This document shows positions 1-6,577 of a stretch of 33,828 bases of DNA, piece by piece. Positions within the stretch are counted from its first letter, which is position 1, and each line of letters opens with the position of its first letter. The notes under the pieces are model-generated. The model searched no databases. It was not told where the DNA came from and saw nothing but the letters and a program-made list of their open reading frames with translations. The stretch comes from Myxococcota bacterium (GTDB lineage Bacteria > Myxococcota_C > UBA6777). The stretch lies in assembly GCA_963169055.1 (NCBI GenBank), contig CAUJFU010000055.1:1-33828 (forward strand), given 5' to 3'. The translations under genes were made by a program, and so were the position numbers.

Positions 1-147
1 GCGCCGAGCTTCGGATCAGAAGTGACCCTCATTTTTGACGGCTCACAGGTCGCAGCAAACGCCGAGATCATCGAACGTTTGTCTGAAGCAACCTCCCCGT
101 CCAATGCGCTTGTTTTTGCAAACGAGCGCAACCCTGTTCCGAGGTAA
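1..147 (+). CDS. C-terminal end of an unidentified protein (start off-window)
   Basis: An open frame enters from the left edge and ends at TAA 145-147, giving 48 residues. The visible part contains a hydrophobic/acidic stretch (TLIFDGSQVAANAEIIERLS) and ends NPVPR. Codon choice resembles that of the neighbouring genes. I do not recognise the family. It is transcribed toward the leftward truncated sensor gene, so the two converge around 148-165. It could be chance, since only 48 codons are visible, but the frame is clean from position 1. Confidence 0.5.
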   Translation, partial: APSFGSEVTLIFDGSQVAANAEIIERLSEATSPSNALVFANERNPVPR

Positions 148-165
148 AGAAACGTTGAATGCACC

Positions 166-999
166 TTAAACCATGCGCCTTTTATGTATATTGTGTGTCG
201 TTGCATTCGAGACACACGGCGCGTGAGCCTCAAAAAAGAGGGTCACTTTCTCAAGGCACTTTAAAAGAGCAGGCACAAAAAGTCTACGACTTTCTACGCC
301 TGCTCGGCATTTGGTTCGCTTACCCGCCCCACCTCGGAGCGGGACTGCGCTCACTTTTTGTTCAAGGCTCTCATGGATCAAGCCCAACTCGTCCAACGGT
401 GGGCCGCTAAAGGACCATACCGCCTTTTGTTCCCCCACCTTGCGAGCCAACGCTGCAACCTCTTCGATGCGCTGCAACAACGGACGCACCATCAACAAAC
501 TACACGGGCCTTTTTCCGCAAGCCGATAAAAATACACTCCCCCCCGATGCAACAGCAACGAGCGACGCCGCAACAACGTCGGCGACGCAAACGACGAAAG
601 CTGCCCGTGGGTACGCTCTCGCAGTCGAGCGAGCTCTTTCCTTAACGAAGAGACCAGCGATGGCGCTCGCGGATTGGCCGAACGAAGCGTGCGGATATCG
701 TACGCATAAATCCGCGCACCCAGCGGCGTCGTTAACCCCCAATCATCGGGCTTCCGCAAACATCCCAACCCTTCGTGGCGTTCGAGGGCAGTTTGCGCGA
801 TGCTCCCAACAATCGAGGCGACTTGTGCGCTGATCCCTTCGGTAATAAACAAAAAGATCAAACTCACCGAAGCCGCCATACTGATCGCGATCACAAAAGC
901 AATCCGCCACGCCGCAATCGGACTGCGCAAAAACGCCCTCCGCACACCCGAAAAAGCCACCGACGCCTCACGCTCCGTCCCGTTCGCTTTCTTCTCCAT
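166..999 (-). CDS. Truncated sensor (membrane segment + HAMP-like), kinase domain missing
   Basis: This is the partner position of a two-component system. The ATG at 999 lies inside the 3' end of the response-regulator gene (about 32 nt overlap), which suggests translational coupling. Residues about 29-54 form one membrane helix (AWRIAFVIAISMAASVSLIF). A periplasmic-type region follows, and about residues 173-215 resemble a HAMP linker (RPLLQRIEEVAALARKVG ... PPLDELGLIHESLEQ). A second membrane helix is not obvious, and no HisKA H-box or N/G1/G2 ATPase boxes follow. The last ~60 residues look like non-coding read-through and run across a hairpin at 268-306. A +1/-1 shift in the G-rich run near 315-325 would instead end the protein at the hairpin. 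It may be a decayed histidine kinase or a sensor-only partner. Either way it cannot autophosphorylate as encoded. Confidence 0.6.
   Translation of the reverse strand: MEKKANGTEREASVAFSGVRRAFLRSPIAAWRIAFVIAISMAASVSLIFLFITEGISAQVASIVGSIAQTALERHEGLGCLRKPDDWGLTTPLGARIYAYDIRTLRSANPRAPSLVSSLRKELARLRERTHGQLSSFASPTLLRRRSLLLHRGGVYFYRLAEKGPCSLLMVRPLLQRIEEVAALARKVGEQKAVWSFSGPPLDELGLIHESLEQKVSAVPLRGGAGKRTKCRAGVESRRLFVPALLKCLEKVTLFFEAHAPCVSNATTHNIHKRRMV
268..306 (-). terminator. Bipartite hairpin, terminator-like on the leftward strand
   Basis: GAGCAGGC (268-275) pairs perfectly with GCCTGCTC (299-306), and inside it AAAGTC pairs with GACTTT around a TAC loop. Read leftward, the outer stem is followed by TTTTAAAG. 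It lies inside the last third of the annotated truncated-sensor frame, which supports the idea that the true gene ends earlier. A functional terminator is inference. Confidence 0.4.
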
Positions 1000-1678
1000 C
1001 GCTCAGTTCCTCCCGCCGAAAACGATAACCAATCCCCCACACCGTCTCGATCGCCAAAGCGGCCTCTTCGCCAAGCCGCACTCGCAAACGTGCGATGTAT
1101 CCGTCCACCGTACGCGGATTCAGTTCTTCTCCCGGCGTCAGCGCACCATCCGCGATCTGGGTGCGAGACACCGCTCGCCCCGAACGCTCTAGCAGATACG
1201 CCAACACATTGAACTCATTTCGCGTCACCACGATCTCTTCTTCCCCCCGACGCAATGTGCGCGCATCCAGATCCACACAAACTCCCCTCCAACGCAGCAA
1301 ACGCGCAGGGGCTTCCCGCACGATCCGCAGCCGCGCACTCACCCGCGCCAACAACTCCTCCATCCAAAAAGGCTTCGCAAGATAATCCGCCGCACCCAAC
1401 GCAAAACACCGCAAACGATCATGCAGCTCCGTCCGCGCCGTCAACACGATCACCGGCACACTTCGCCGCGCTTGCCATTCTTCGAGCAACTCTTCTCCCG
1501 AACGCCCCGGCAACATCAAATCCAAGATAATCAAATCGAATTCTTCGCGCTGGGCGATCTGCGATGCACGCTCGCCTTCTTGAACCAGCACCACCTCAAA
1601 ACCTTCCTCTCGCAATCCTTTGTAGATCCCTTGAGCCAAAGCAGGATCATCCTCAATCAACAAGATCCGATGACGCAT
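968..1678 (-). CDS. OmpR-family response regulator
   Basis: This is a two-domain DNA-binding response regulator of 236 residues, the usual length for the OmpR/PhoB family. The receiver domain (about residues 3-115) has the acidic pocket EDD near the start, the phospho-acceptor Asp in the LDLMLPG motif (about residue 53), the VLTA threonine and the AKPF lysine. The C-terminal winged helix (about 130-222) has the typical RxEFxVLxYLxxxxGxxVSR pattern and ends in an ETVWGIGYRF-type hairpin. ATG 1678 is preferred because AGGAG sits 6 nt upstream; GTG 1681 is the alternative. It is the first gene of a leftward pair with the truncated sensor, and is divergent from the small membrane-protein gene, with 173 nt between them for both promoters. 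Target genes are unknown. Confidence 0.92.
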   Translation of the reverse strand: MRHRILLIEDDPALAQGIYKGLREEGFEVVLVQEGERASQIAQREEFDLIILDLMLPGRSGEELLEEWQARRSVPVIVLTARTELHDRLRCFALGAADYLAKPFWMEELLARVSARLRIVREAPARLLRWRGVCVDLDARTLRRGEEEIVVTRNEFNVLAYLLERSGRAVSRTQIADGALTPGEELNPRTVDGYIARLRVRLGEEAALAIETVWGIGYRFRREELSDGEESERDGA

Positions 1679-1854
1679 CACACGCTCCTGTGGGCAACAA
1701 AGCTGCCGATCGATTACTTACGAACCAGCCCGTAAAGCCCGAGAGATTCAGCCTTGGGTGGTGTGCCTCTGTAAAGGTTGTTCACAAGCAGACCGTCTTC
1801 CGTTATAACCGAAACGCATCTTGGTTTCTCATCTTTTGGCAAAGGGAGACGGCT

Positions 1855-2394
1855 TTGTTGTCATCGACCCACCCATCGCAACAACACCCCGCCACAACAG
1901 AAACCTCTTCTGTTGCGCAGCACGACCCAAACACTACCCCTCCACCCCACGAGGAAACACAAGAACCCCAGCTTTCGGCCCCCCAAAGCGGCTGGAATGC
2001 CGCCGAACCTGTCTCGCCCTTGATATCCTCAGGAGCGCTCCATGCCCACATCACTTCTCCCAAAGCCGTCCCCCTCACAGAACCTCTCCCCACCTCCCGC
2101 CGCGCTTTAATACGCCACTACGCACCTGATCTCATCGGATGGTTGACGGTTGTCGTATTTTTTTTGCTCCCTTGGCTGCTGCTGTGTGGGATCTCTTTGT
2201 GGTCTCTTGGTTCTTGGCGAAGCGCCATGATCGCCACACCTCCCCCCTTACTCGGATGGTTCGGCTTTGAATTGTGGTTCCGCTTCATCGGCAACGATCC
2301 CCAAGGCTCTCCCCCCGATTTCTTTGTGACCGTTGCCTCTTTAATCGGACTTTTTCTCTCTTTTATTCTTTTTTCATTCTTAATGCCTTCTTGA
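1855..2394 (+). CDS. Small membrane protein, Pro/Thr-rich N-terminus
   Basis: The call is 179 residues starting at TTG 1855, with GGGAG at 1844-1848. No in-frame ATG sits near the protein-like region, and the longer frame to 1564 overlaps the regulator and looks like a shadow. The first ~85 residues are rich in Pro, Thr, Gln and Glu and look disordered. They are followed by two membrane helices (about 95-120, LTVVVFFLLPWLLLCGISLW, and about 153-177) with a short loop between them containing a GNDPQGSPPD turn. I do not recognise the family. The next gene, a glycosyltransferase, begins about 38 nt downstream in the same direction, so the two probably share a transcript. The start codon is uncertain. 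Confidence 0.55.
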   Translation: MLSSTHPSQQHPATTETSSVAQHDPNTTPPPHEETQEPQLSAPQSGWNAAEPVSPLISSGALHAHITSPKAVPLTEPLPTSRRALIRHYAPDLIGWLTVVVFFLLPWLLLCGISLWSLGSWRSAMIATPPPLLGWFGFELWFRFIGNDPQGSPPDFFVTVASLIGLFLSFILFSFLMPS

Positions 2395-2432
2395 TATGGG
2401 CAAATGATCACACCCGAAACAGGGCAAACTCC

Positions 2433-4211
2433 TTGAAGAATTTTCTACAAAAAAATGAATACCGCTTCCTTGGGTTGCTGCTTTTCTTCGGGTTGCTGGT
2501 GCGCATCGCTGCCTTGTGGGCTGCAAGCGCTTTACCTTTCTGGACACACCATCGACTCGACGCGCAGATCTACCACGAAGCTGGGCTGCGTATCGCTGCG
2601 GGCGATTGGACTCTCGGTCGCGAAGTCTTCCACATGAGCCCCCTCTACAGTTACCTCGTGGGGCTGCTGTATACGCTGTTTGGCAACAACCCTTGGGTCG
2701 TCCCCCTCTTCCAATCCGCCCTTGGCGTCTTGATGATCGCGTTGATCTGGGCCACAGCAAGGCTGCTTTGGAAGAGTTCTGCATGGTCGCTGTTGAGTGC
2801 CGCGCTAGTGGCGTTTTATGGCCCCGCGATCTTTTATGAAAGCCACACGCTTTCTGCAACGTTAGACAGCTTCTTATGGACGTTGTTGATCTGGCGTCTT
2901 TGTTGTGCGGTCGAGACAGGCCAACAACCCTCGAATTGGGCGATCGTGGGCCTGTGCTGGGGGCTTTGTGTGCTTTCGAGACCCAACGCCTTGTTGTTGC
3001 TTCCTTTGTTGTCTATCGGATTATTCTTTGAATTTCACCAGAAAGCATGGAAACCTTTATTCGCTTTTGGTCTTGTTGGCCTGATCGTTCTCTCTCCTGC
3101 AACATTGCGCAATCGTCTTGTCGCGGGAGAATGGGTCTGGGTGACGGATAGCGGGGGAATCAATTTTTATATCGGCAACGCAAAGGGAGCAACGGGTACA
3201 TTCAGACGCCCCCCCGGGCTCGAAGCTGCCGGTCACCCCTCCCAACAATTCGCTCTATTTCGCCGTGTTGCCGAACAAGCCAGCGGTCGTCGCCTCACCG
3301 CACGCCAAGTCGACTCCTTCTGGTATCGAATGACATGGGTGGATATCCGCCAAGAACCTTACACATGGCTACGACTTTTGCGCAACAAGCTTTGGCTGTT
3401 TTGGTCCGCAACGGAACTCTCCAATAACCAAGACTACGAATTCACAAGAACCTTTTTAAATCCTGTCTTGGCGGCCCCGCTGGTTCAGTTCGGTTGGTTA
3501 TCGCCGTGGTCGTTCTTGGGGTTGTTGTTGTTTCTGTGGTGGGGGATGGGCGGAGATATCGCCGCTGCAACACAACGCACCGCAAAACAACGTGCCTTTG
3601 GACGATGGCTTGCGCTCGCCACCGCAACGCTGATCGGCTCGATCCTCCTGTTCTTTGTTCTAGCCCGCTACCGACTCGCTCTCTTTTCTTCGCTACTTTT
3701 GTGTGCTGTGGCTGCCTTGCGAGAAGTCGTCCATCGGCTGCGCGCTGCCTCTTGGAGTCGCGCCGCCCTCCTCAGCGCCGCAGCCTTTTCCCTCTACCCG
3801 CTTGTTTATACGGTGTGGCTTGAACGCTCTTTTGCAGAAGAATACTTTAAGTTGGGCTTTGCTTATCACATCCAAAAGCGCTTTGTCCAAGCAGAACAAA
3901 GCTATCTTCGAGCCATACGCTACGATGCAAATCATCTTTCTTCTTATAAAAACCTCGCTTATCTCTATGAAAATCGAGGACATAAAGAACAGGCGATCTT
4001 CCAGTGGAAACAGATCCTCAACCTCCCCGAAATCCACCACAGCCTCCGACAACTCGCCCAACTACGCATCCAAGCTCTTCTCGCAGTTCCCCAACCTCCC
4101 CCCTCGCCATCGACGACCTTACGCCAAATCGCCCTCCCACAAACGCACCACACCACACAACCACCGACAACACAACGCCTTCCACCCTCTCTCCCTACCA
4201 TCCCCCGTTGA
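2433..4211 (+). CDS. GT39/ArnT-like membrane glycosyltransferase with C-terminal TPR
   Basis: This is a multi-pass GT-C fold glycosyltransferase of the PMT/ArnT type, which transfers a sugar from a polyprenyl-phosphate donor on the outer face of the inner membrane. A first helix (about 11-30) is followed by a loop with the expected catalytic acid, RLDAQIYHEAG (Asp43). About nine further hydrophobic helices follow, then a periplasmic loop (DSGGINFYIGNAKGATGTF). About residues 505-575 form TPR-like helices (EEYFKLGFAYHIQKRFVQAE, then a second unit with YKNLAYLYENRGHKEQA). The last ~40 residues are Pro/Thr/His-rich. The start is taken at TTG 2433 with AGGG upstream; TTG 2391, overlapping the previous stop, is possible. 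The acceptor (lipid or protein) cannot be told. Element A copy 1 follows the stop. Confidence 0.82.
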   Translation: MKNFLQKNEYRFLGLLLFFGLLVRIAALWAASALPFWTHHRLDAQIYHEAGLRIAAGDWTLGREVFHMSPLYSYLVGLLYTLFGNNPWVVPLFQSALGVLMIALIWATARLLWKSSAWSLLSAALVAFYGPAIFYESHTLSATLDSFLWTLLIWRLCCAVETGQQPSNWAIVGLCWGLCVLSRPNALLLLPLLSIGLFFEFHQKAWKPLFAFGLVGLIVLSPATLRNRLVAGEWVWVTDSGGINFYIGNAKGATGTFRRPPGLEAAGHPSQQFALFRRVAEQASGRRLTARQVDSFWYRMTWVDIRQEPYTWLRLLRNKLWLFWSATELSNNQDYEFTRTFLNPVLAAPLVQFGWLSPWSFLGLLLFLWWGMGGDIAAATQRTAKQRAFGRWLALATATLIGSILLFFVLARYRLALFSSLLLCAVAALREVVHRLRAASWSRAALLSAAAFSLYPLVYTVWLERSFAEEYFKLGFAYHIQKRFVQAEQSYLRAIRYDANHLSSYKNLAYLYENRGHKEQAIFQWKQILNLPEIHHSLRQLAQLRIQALLAVPQPPPSPSTTLRQIALPQTHHTTQPPTTQRLPPSLPTIPR

Positions 4212-4351
4212 TCTCTTTGGTCTAAAAGTCCTGTAACACGCGGCTGCGTACCACGTCCCTTTTCCGTTGTCCAAACAGCAAGGCGAACGATGATTCAAGC
4301 TTTGATGCAAAAAAGTATTCTGTTTCTTTAGGAGTGACGCAGTTTGGTTTG

Positions 4352-4479
4352 TTTTTGTGGGGTGCCACCCCACACCCCGCAAGGGACTGTCGCCCCTTGA
4401 CCCCGTGTTTGGCGAAAAGATCACTGCTTTCCAAACCAACGACGTTCTCGCTTGGACGGGTGCGAACATGGCTTTTTTT
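4352..4479 (+). repeat. Element A, copy 1
   Basis: This is a dispersed ~128-bp element. It begins with a T run and the palindrome GTGGGGTGCCACCCCAC. Next comes CAAGGG...CCCCTTG around a 7-nt loop, then a CCCCGTG/GGCG segment, a TTTCCAAACCAACG block, CGCTTGG, and a GCGAACATGGCTTTTTTT tail. It lies 141 nt after the GT39 stop and 46 nt before the next gene, in the transcribed sense. Other full copies are at 5458, 19945, 21379, 23191 and 27350. Confidence 0.9.
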
Positions 4480-4525
4480 GGGCAACTGGGTAACTCCTAA
4501 TTCTTTTCAAATCCGAGGAGGCAAG

Positions 4526-5413
4526 ATGATTTTTTTCTCTCTCTTTTTTCGCTTCCGTGTTTGGAATTTTTTGTGGATCTTGTTTTTCTTCTTGCAGATC
4601 CAAGCAGCCCAAGCAGGGCCTTGGTCTCAGGCTTCGGGCCATTTTTACGTCAAAGCAAGCCAAAACTTTCTGTTTGGACGCGAAAGCATCGGTCCAACCG
4701 GCCAAGTCAGCGGCGGGGATTTTTTTGGAGCCTCGACACAACTGTACGGAGAAATCGGGCTTTTTTACGGCCTACAGGCTCATTTCTTTGTCCCTTATTC
4801 CGTTTTTCGTGTGACGCGCAGCCCCCAAGAATTCTACCAACTCGATAGCTTTGTGGACGCGATGGCGGGTTTGCAGTGGACTCCTCCCTTTTTGCACCAA
4901 GCTCTCGGATTCCCCATCGCTTTGCGTTTTGATACCAAGATCCCGCTCTACGACCAGAAACCCTTTACCCAAGCTCCCGCCACCAAGGACACCTTCACAC
5001 GTTTCCCGATCCTCGGCGAAGGACAACTCGACTTCACCTTGTGGTTGAGCGCGGGGGGATCGATCCCACGAACCGACCTCTATCTGTTCGCGGAGATCGG
5101 TTATCGCTTTCGCAGCGAAGTCTTCGTCGATCAACGGATCGCCGCCCTTGGGTTGGACTTTTTAGACAGCTTCGTCTTCCAATTTCAAGCAGGCTACAAC
5201 CTGTTTCGCCGTGTGCTTTTCATGCTCAACTCCAGCGGCGTGATCCCTCTCGGCGAAAGCCCCGTAACCAAAGGCTTCGTCGGGATCGGCCTTGGGCTTT
5301 ATATCCCCGTGTGGCGTGGATTGGCTGTCGAACTCAACGTCGATCAGATGTTGTGGTTCAAAGCAGCCCCACCCATCACCAGCGTTGGACTCGGTATCTC
5401 TTATAAGTACTGA
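4526..5413 (+). CDS. Exported outer-membrane beta-barrel candidate
   Basis: The protein has 295 residues. ATG 4526 is chosen because GAGGAGG ends 4 nt upstream and a signal peptide follows immediately (hydrophobic core FLWILFFFLQIQ, likely cleavage AQA-G near residue 30). The mature part is rich in Gly, Phe, Tyr and alternating hydrophobic stretches (e.g. LYLFAEIGYRFRSE, FVGIGLGLYIPVWRGLAVEL). It ends GLGISYKY, an aromatic-containing last strand typical of barrels inserted by BAM. No specific family was recognised; porin- or transporter-like is inference. It lies between element A copies 1 and 2 and is therefore probably its own transcription unit. The overall plan resembles the barrel candidate at 20050-20892, though I see no clear sequence identity. 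Confidence 0.7.
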   Translation: MIFFSLFFRFRVWNFLWILFFFLQIQAAQAGPWSQASGHFYVKASQNFLFGRESIGPTGQVSGGDFFGASTQLYGEIGLFYGLQAHFFVPYSVFRVTRSPQEFYQLDSFVDAMAGLQWTPPFLHQALGFPIALRFDTKIPLYDQKPFTQAPATKDTFTRFPILGEGQLDFTLWLSAGGSIPRTDLYLFAEIGYRFRSEVFVDQRIAALGLDFLDSFVFQFQAGYNLFRRVLFMLNSSGVIPLGESPVTKGFVGIGLGLYIPVWRGLAVELNVDQMLWFKAAPPITSVGLGISYKY

Positions 5414-5457
5414 AAAGTCTGGTGCGTAAAGACCAAAAAGACGGATGCAGATCGATT

Positions 5458-5586
5458 TGTTTTGTGGGGCTTTGCCCCACACCCCACAAGGGAGCTGCGT
5501 CCCCTTGCCCCCGATATCGGCGGGGTGAGCAGGCGTTTTTCAAACCAACAGATCTGCCGCTTGGGGTAGCCCGAACATGACTTTTT
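5458..5586 (+). repeat. Element A, copy 2
   Basis: It starts 44 nt after the barrel stop, in sense orientation. Hairpin 1 is GTGGGGCTTTGCCCCAC, hairpin 2 is CAAGGG...CCCTTG with a 9-nt loop, followed by CCCCCGATATCGGCGGGG. Then come TTTTTCAAACCAAC, TGCCGCTTGGGGTAGC and the CCGAACATGACTTTTT tail. The stem bases of hairpin 1 differ from copy 1 but pairing is retained. Confidence 0.9.
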
Positions 5587-5626
5587 GGCTTATCGTCTCT
5601 GCCCAATATCCAAGCATCGAGATTTT

Positions 5627-5655
5627 TTGATTAGGCTTCAATGTGTATTTTTATT
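5627..5655 (+). promoter_or_regulatory. Possible promoter for the DM13 protein gene
   Basis: TTGATT (5627-5632) and TTTATT (5650-5655), 17 nt apart, lie in an unusually AT-rich patch about 45 nt upstream of the ATG at 5700. The -10 match is only 4 of 6, so this is a weak prediction. Confidence 0.25.
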
Positions 5656-5699
5656 TATGACATCCGTCTTATATGGGCGAAAAAAGGAAAAAGTGTACC

Positions 5700-6506
5700 A
5701 TGAAACAGAACTTTTTTATGATAAAAAATAGGCGATTCTTCAAACTACGACGAGGACTCGCGGTTTTGGTCCTTGGCATGGGGATATCGGCGCTGATGGG
5801 AGCCAGCGGGGGCCGCTCAGGATGTATCGGCTACAGCTTCTCCGAGGGCTGCAAAGAAGGCGAAAGCCGCGCTTGTTTTTCAGGACCAGCCGACAAAAAA
5901 GAAGTCGGGGCCTGCAAAAGCGGCCAACAAAAGTGCTCAACGAATCAGGTGTGGGGGCCGTGCGAAGGCGAGATCCTCCCCAAGGAAAAAGACGCCTGCA
6001 ACGGAATCGACGAGAACTGTGACGGGATCGCTGCTTCTGTTCAACAAAAAGAAGTCTGCAACGGTGCAGATGACAATTGCGATGGAAAGATCGACGAAGG
6101 CGACACACTTTGCCCATCAGGTCAAGTATGCCGTGGAACACTCGGATGCAAGGGCGAGATCAGCGGATCCAGCATACTCAAAAAAGGCTCATTTCAAAGC
6201 AGCGCTCATCCCACCCAAGGCGAGGGGCAGATCATCCAAGAAGGCGACAAGCTTTGGGTGGAATTCAGCGAGGGTTTCAAGACCGATCAAGGCCCCGATC
6301 TCAAAGTGTATTTGACCACCGACGCGCTGGGTGATGCCAACAAAGGTAGTTTCTTGTCGCTCGGCCCCCTTACCAGCGTCAACGGCAAACAGCGCTATGC
6401 CCTCGCTCTCCCCGCAGGCCAATCCATCGACACCTACAACGCGATCTCCGTCTGGTGCGAAGCCTTCCGCGTCATCTTTGGTTATGCCCCCCTGCTCAAG
6501 CCGTAA
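5700..6506 (+). CDS. Secreted MopE-module protein with C-terminal DM13 domain
   Basis: This 268-residue protein starts at ATG 5700 (AAGGA about 11 nt upstream; ATG 5673 and 5718 are alternatives). A signal peptide spans about 1-36 (AVLVLGMGISALMGAS). Residues 42-90 form a Cys-rich module (CFSGP, then GxCxxGxQxC, then W..C.GE). Two putative metal-binding motifs follow, CNGIDENCDG (100-109) and CNGADDNCDG (120-129), of the type in MopE-like proteins. Residues about 158-266 match the DM13 fold, a proposed extracellular redox/electron-transfer domain. Its hallmarks are a GSF start, the DLKVYLTTD strand, and the terminal VWCEAFRVIFGYAPL with a conserved Cys (Cys253). The likely location is the cell surface or periplasm. 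Fusion of a Ca/Cu-type module to DM13 suggests metal-linked redox work, but no activity is shown. Confidence 0.85.
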   Translation: MKQNFFMIKNRRFFKLRRGLAVLVLGMGISALMGASGGRSGCIGYSFSEGCKEGESRACFSGPADKKEVGACKSGQQKCSTNQVWGPCEGEILPKEKDACNGIDENCDGIAASVQQKEVCNGADDNCDGKIDEGDTLCPSGQVCRGTLGCKGEISGSSILKKGSFQSSAHPTQGEGQIIQEGDKLWVEFSEGFKTDQGPDLKVYLTTDALGDANKGSFLSLGPLTSVNGKQRYALALPAGQSIDTYNAISVWCEAFRVIFGYAPLLKP

Positions 6507-6577
6507 ATCACCTCCTCCTAACGTCCACGTCCCCTTCGGACGGGCTTGCGCCTCCCCTCCCCAAGCTGTACATGGCT

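Noticed and set aside
1564-1854. N-terminal extension of the small membrane protein back into the regulator gene
   Set aside because: It is antisense to the conserved response-regulator frame and lacks a ribosome site.
4352-4479. Element A as a CRISPR array or tRNA/rRNA fragment
   Set aside because: Copies are kilobases apart with no spacers, and the hairpins do not form a cloverleaf or match a known RNA.
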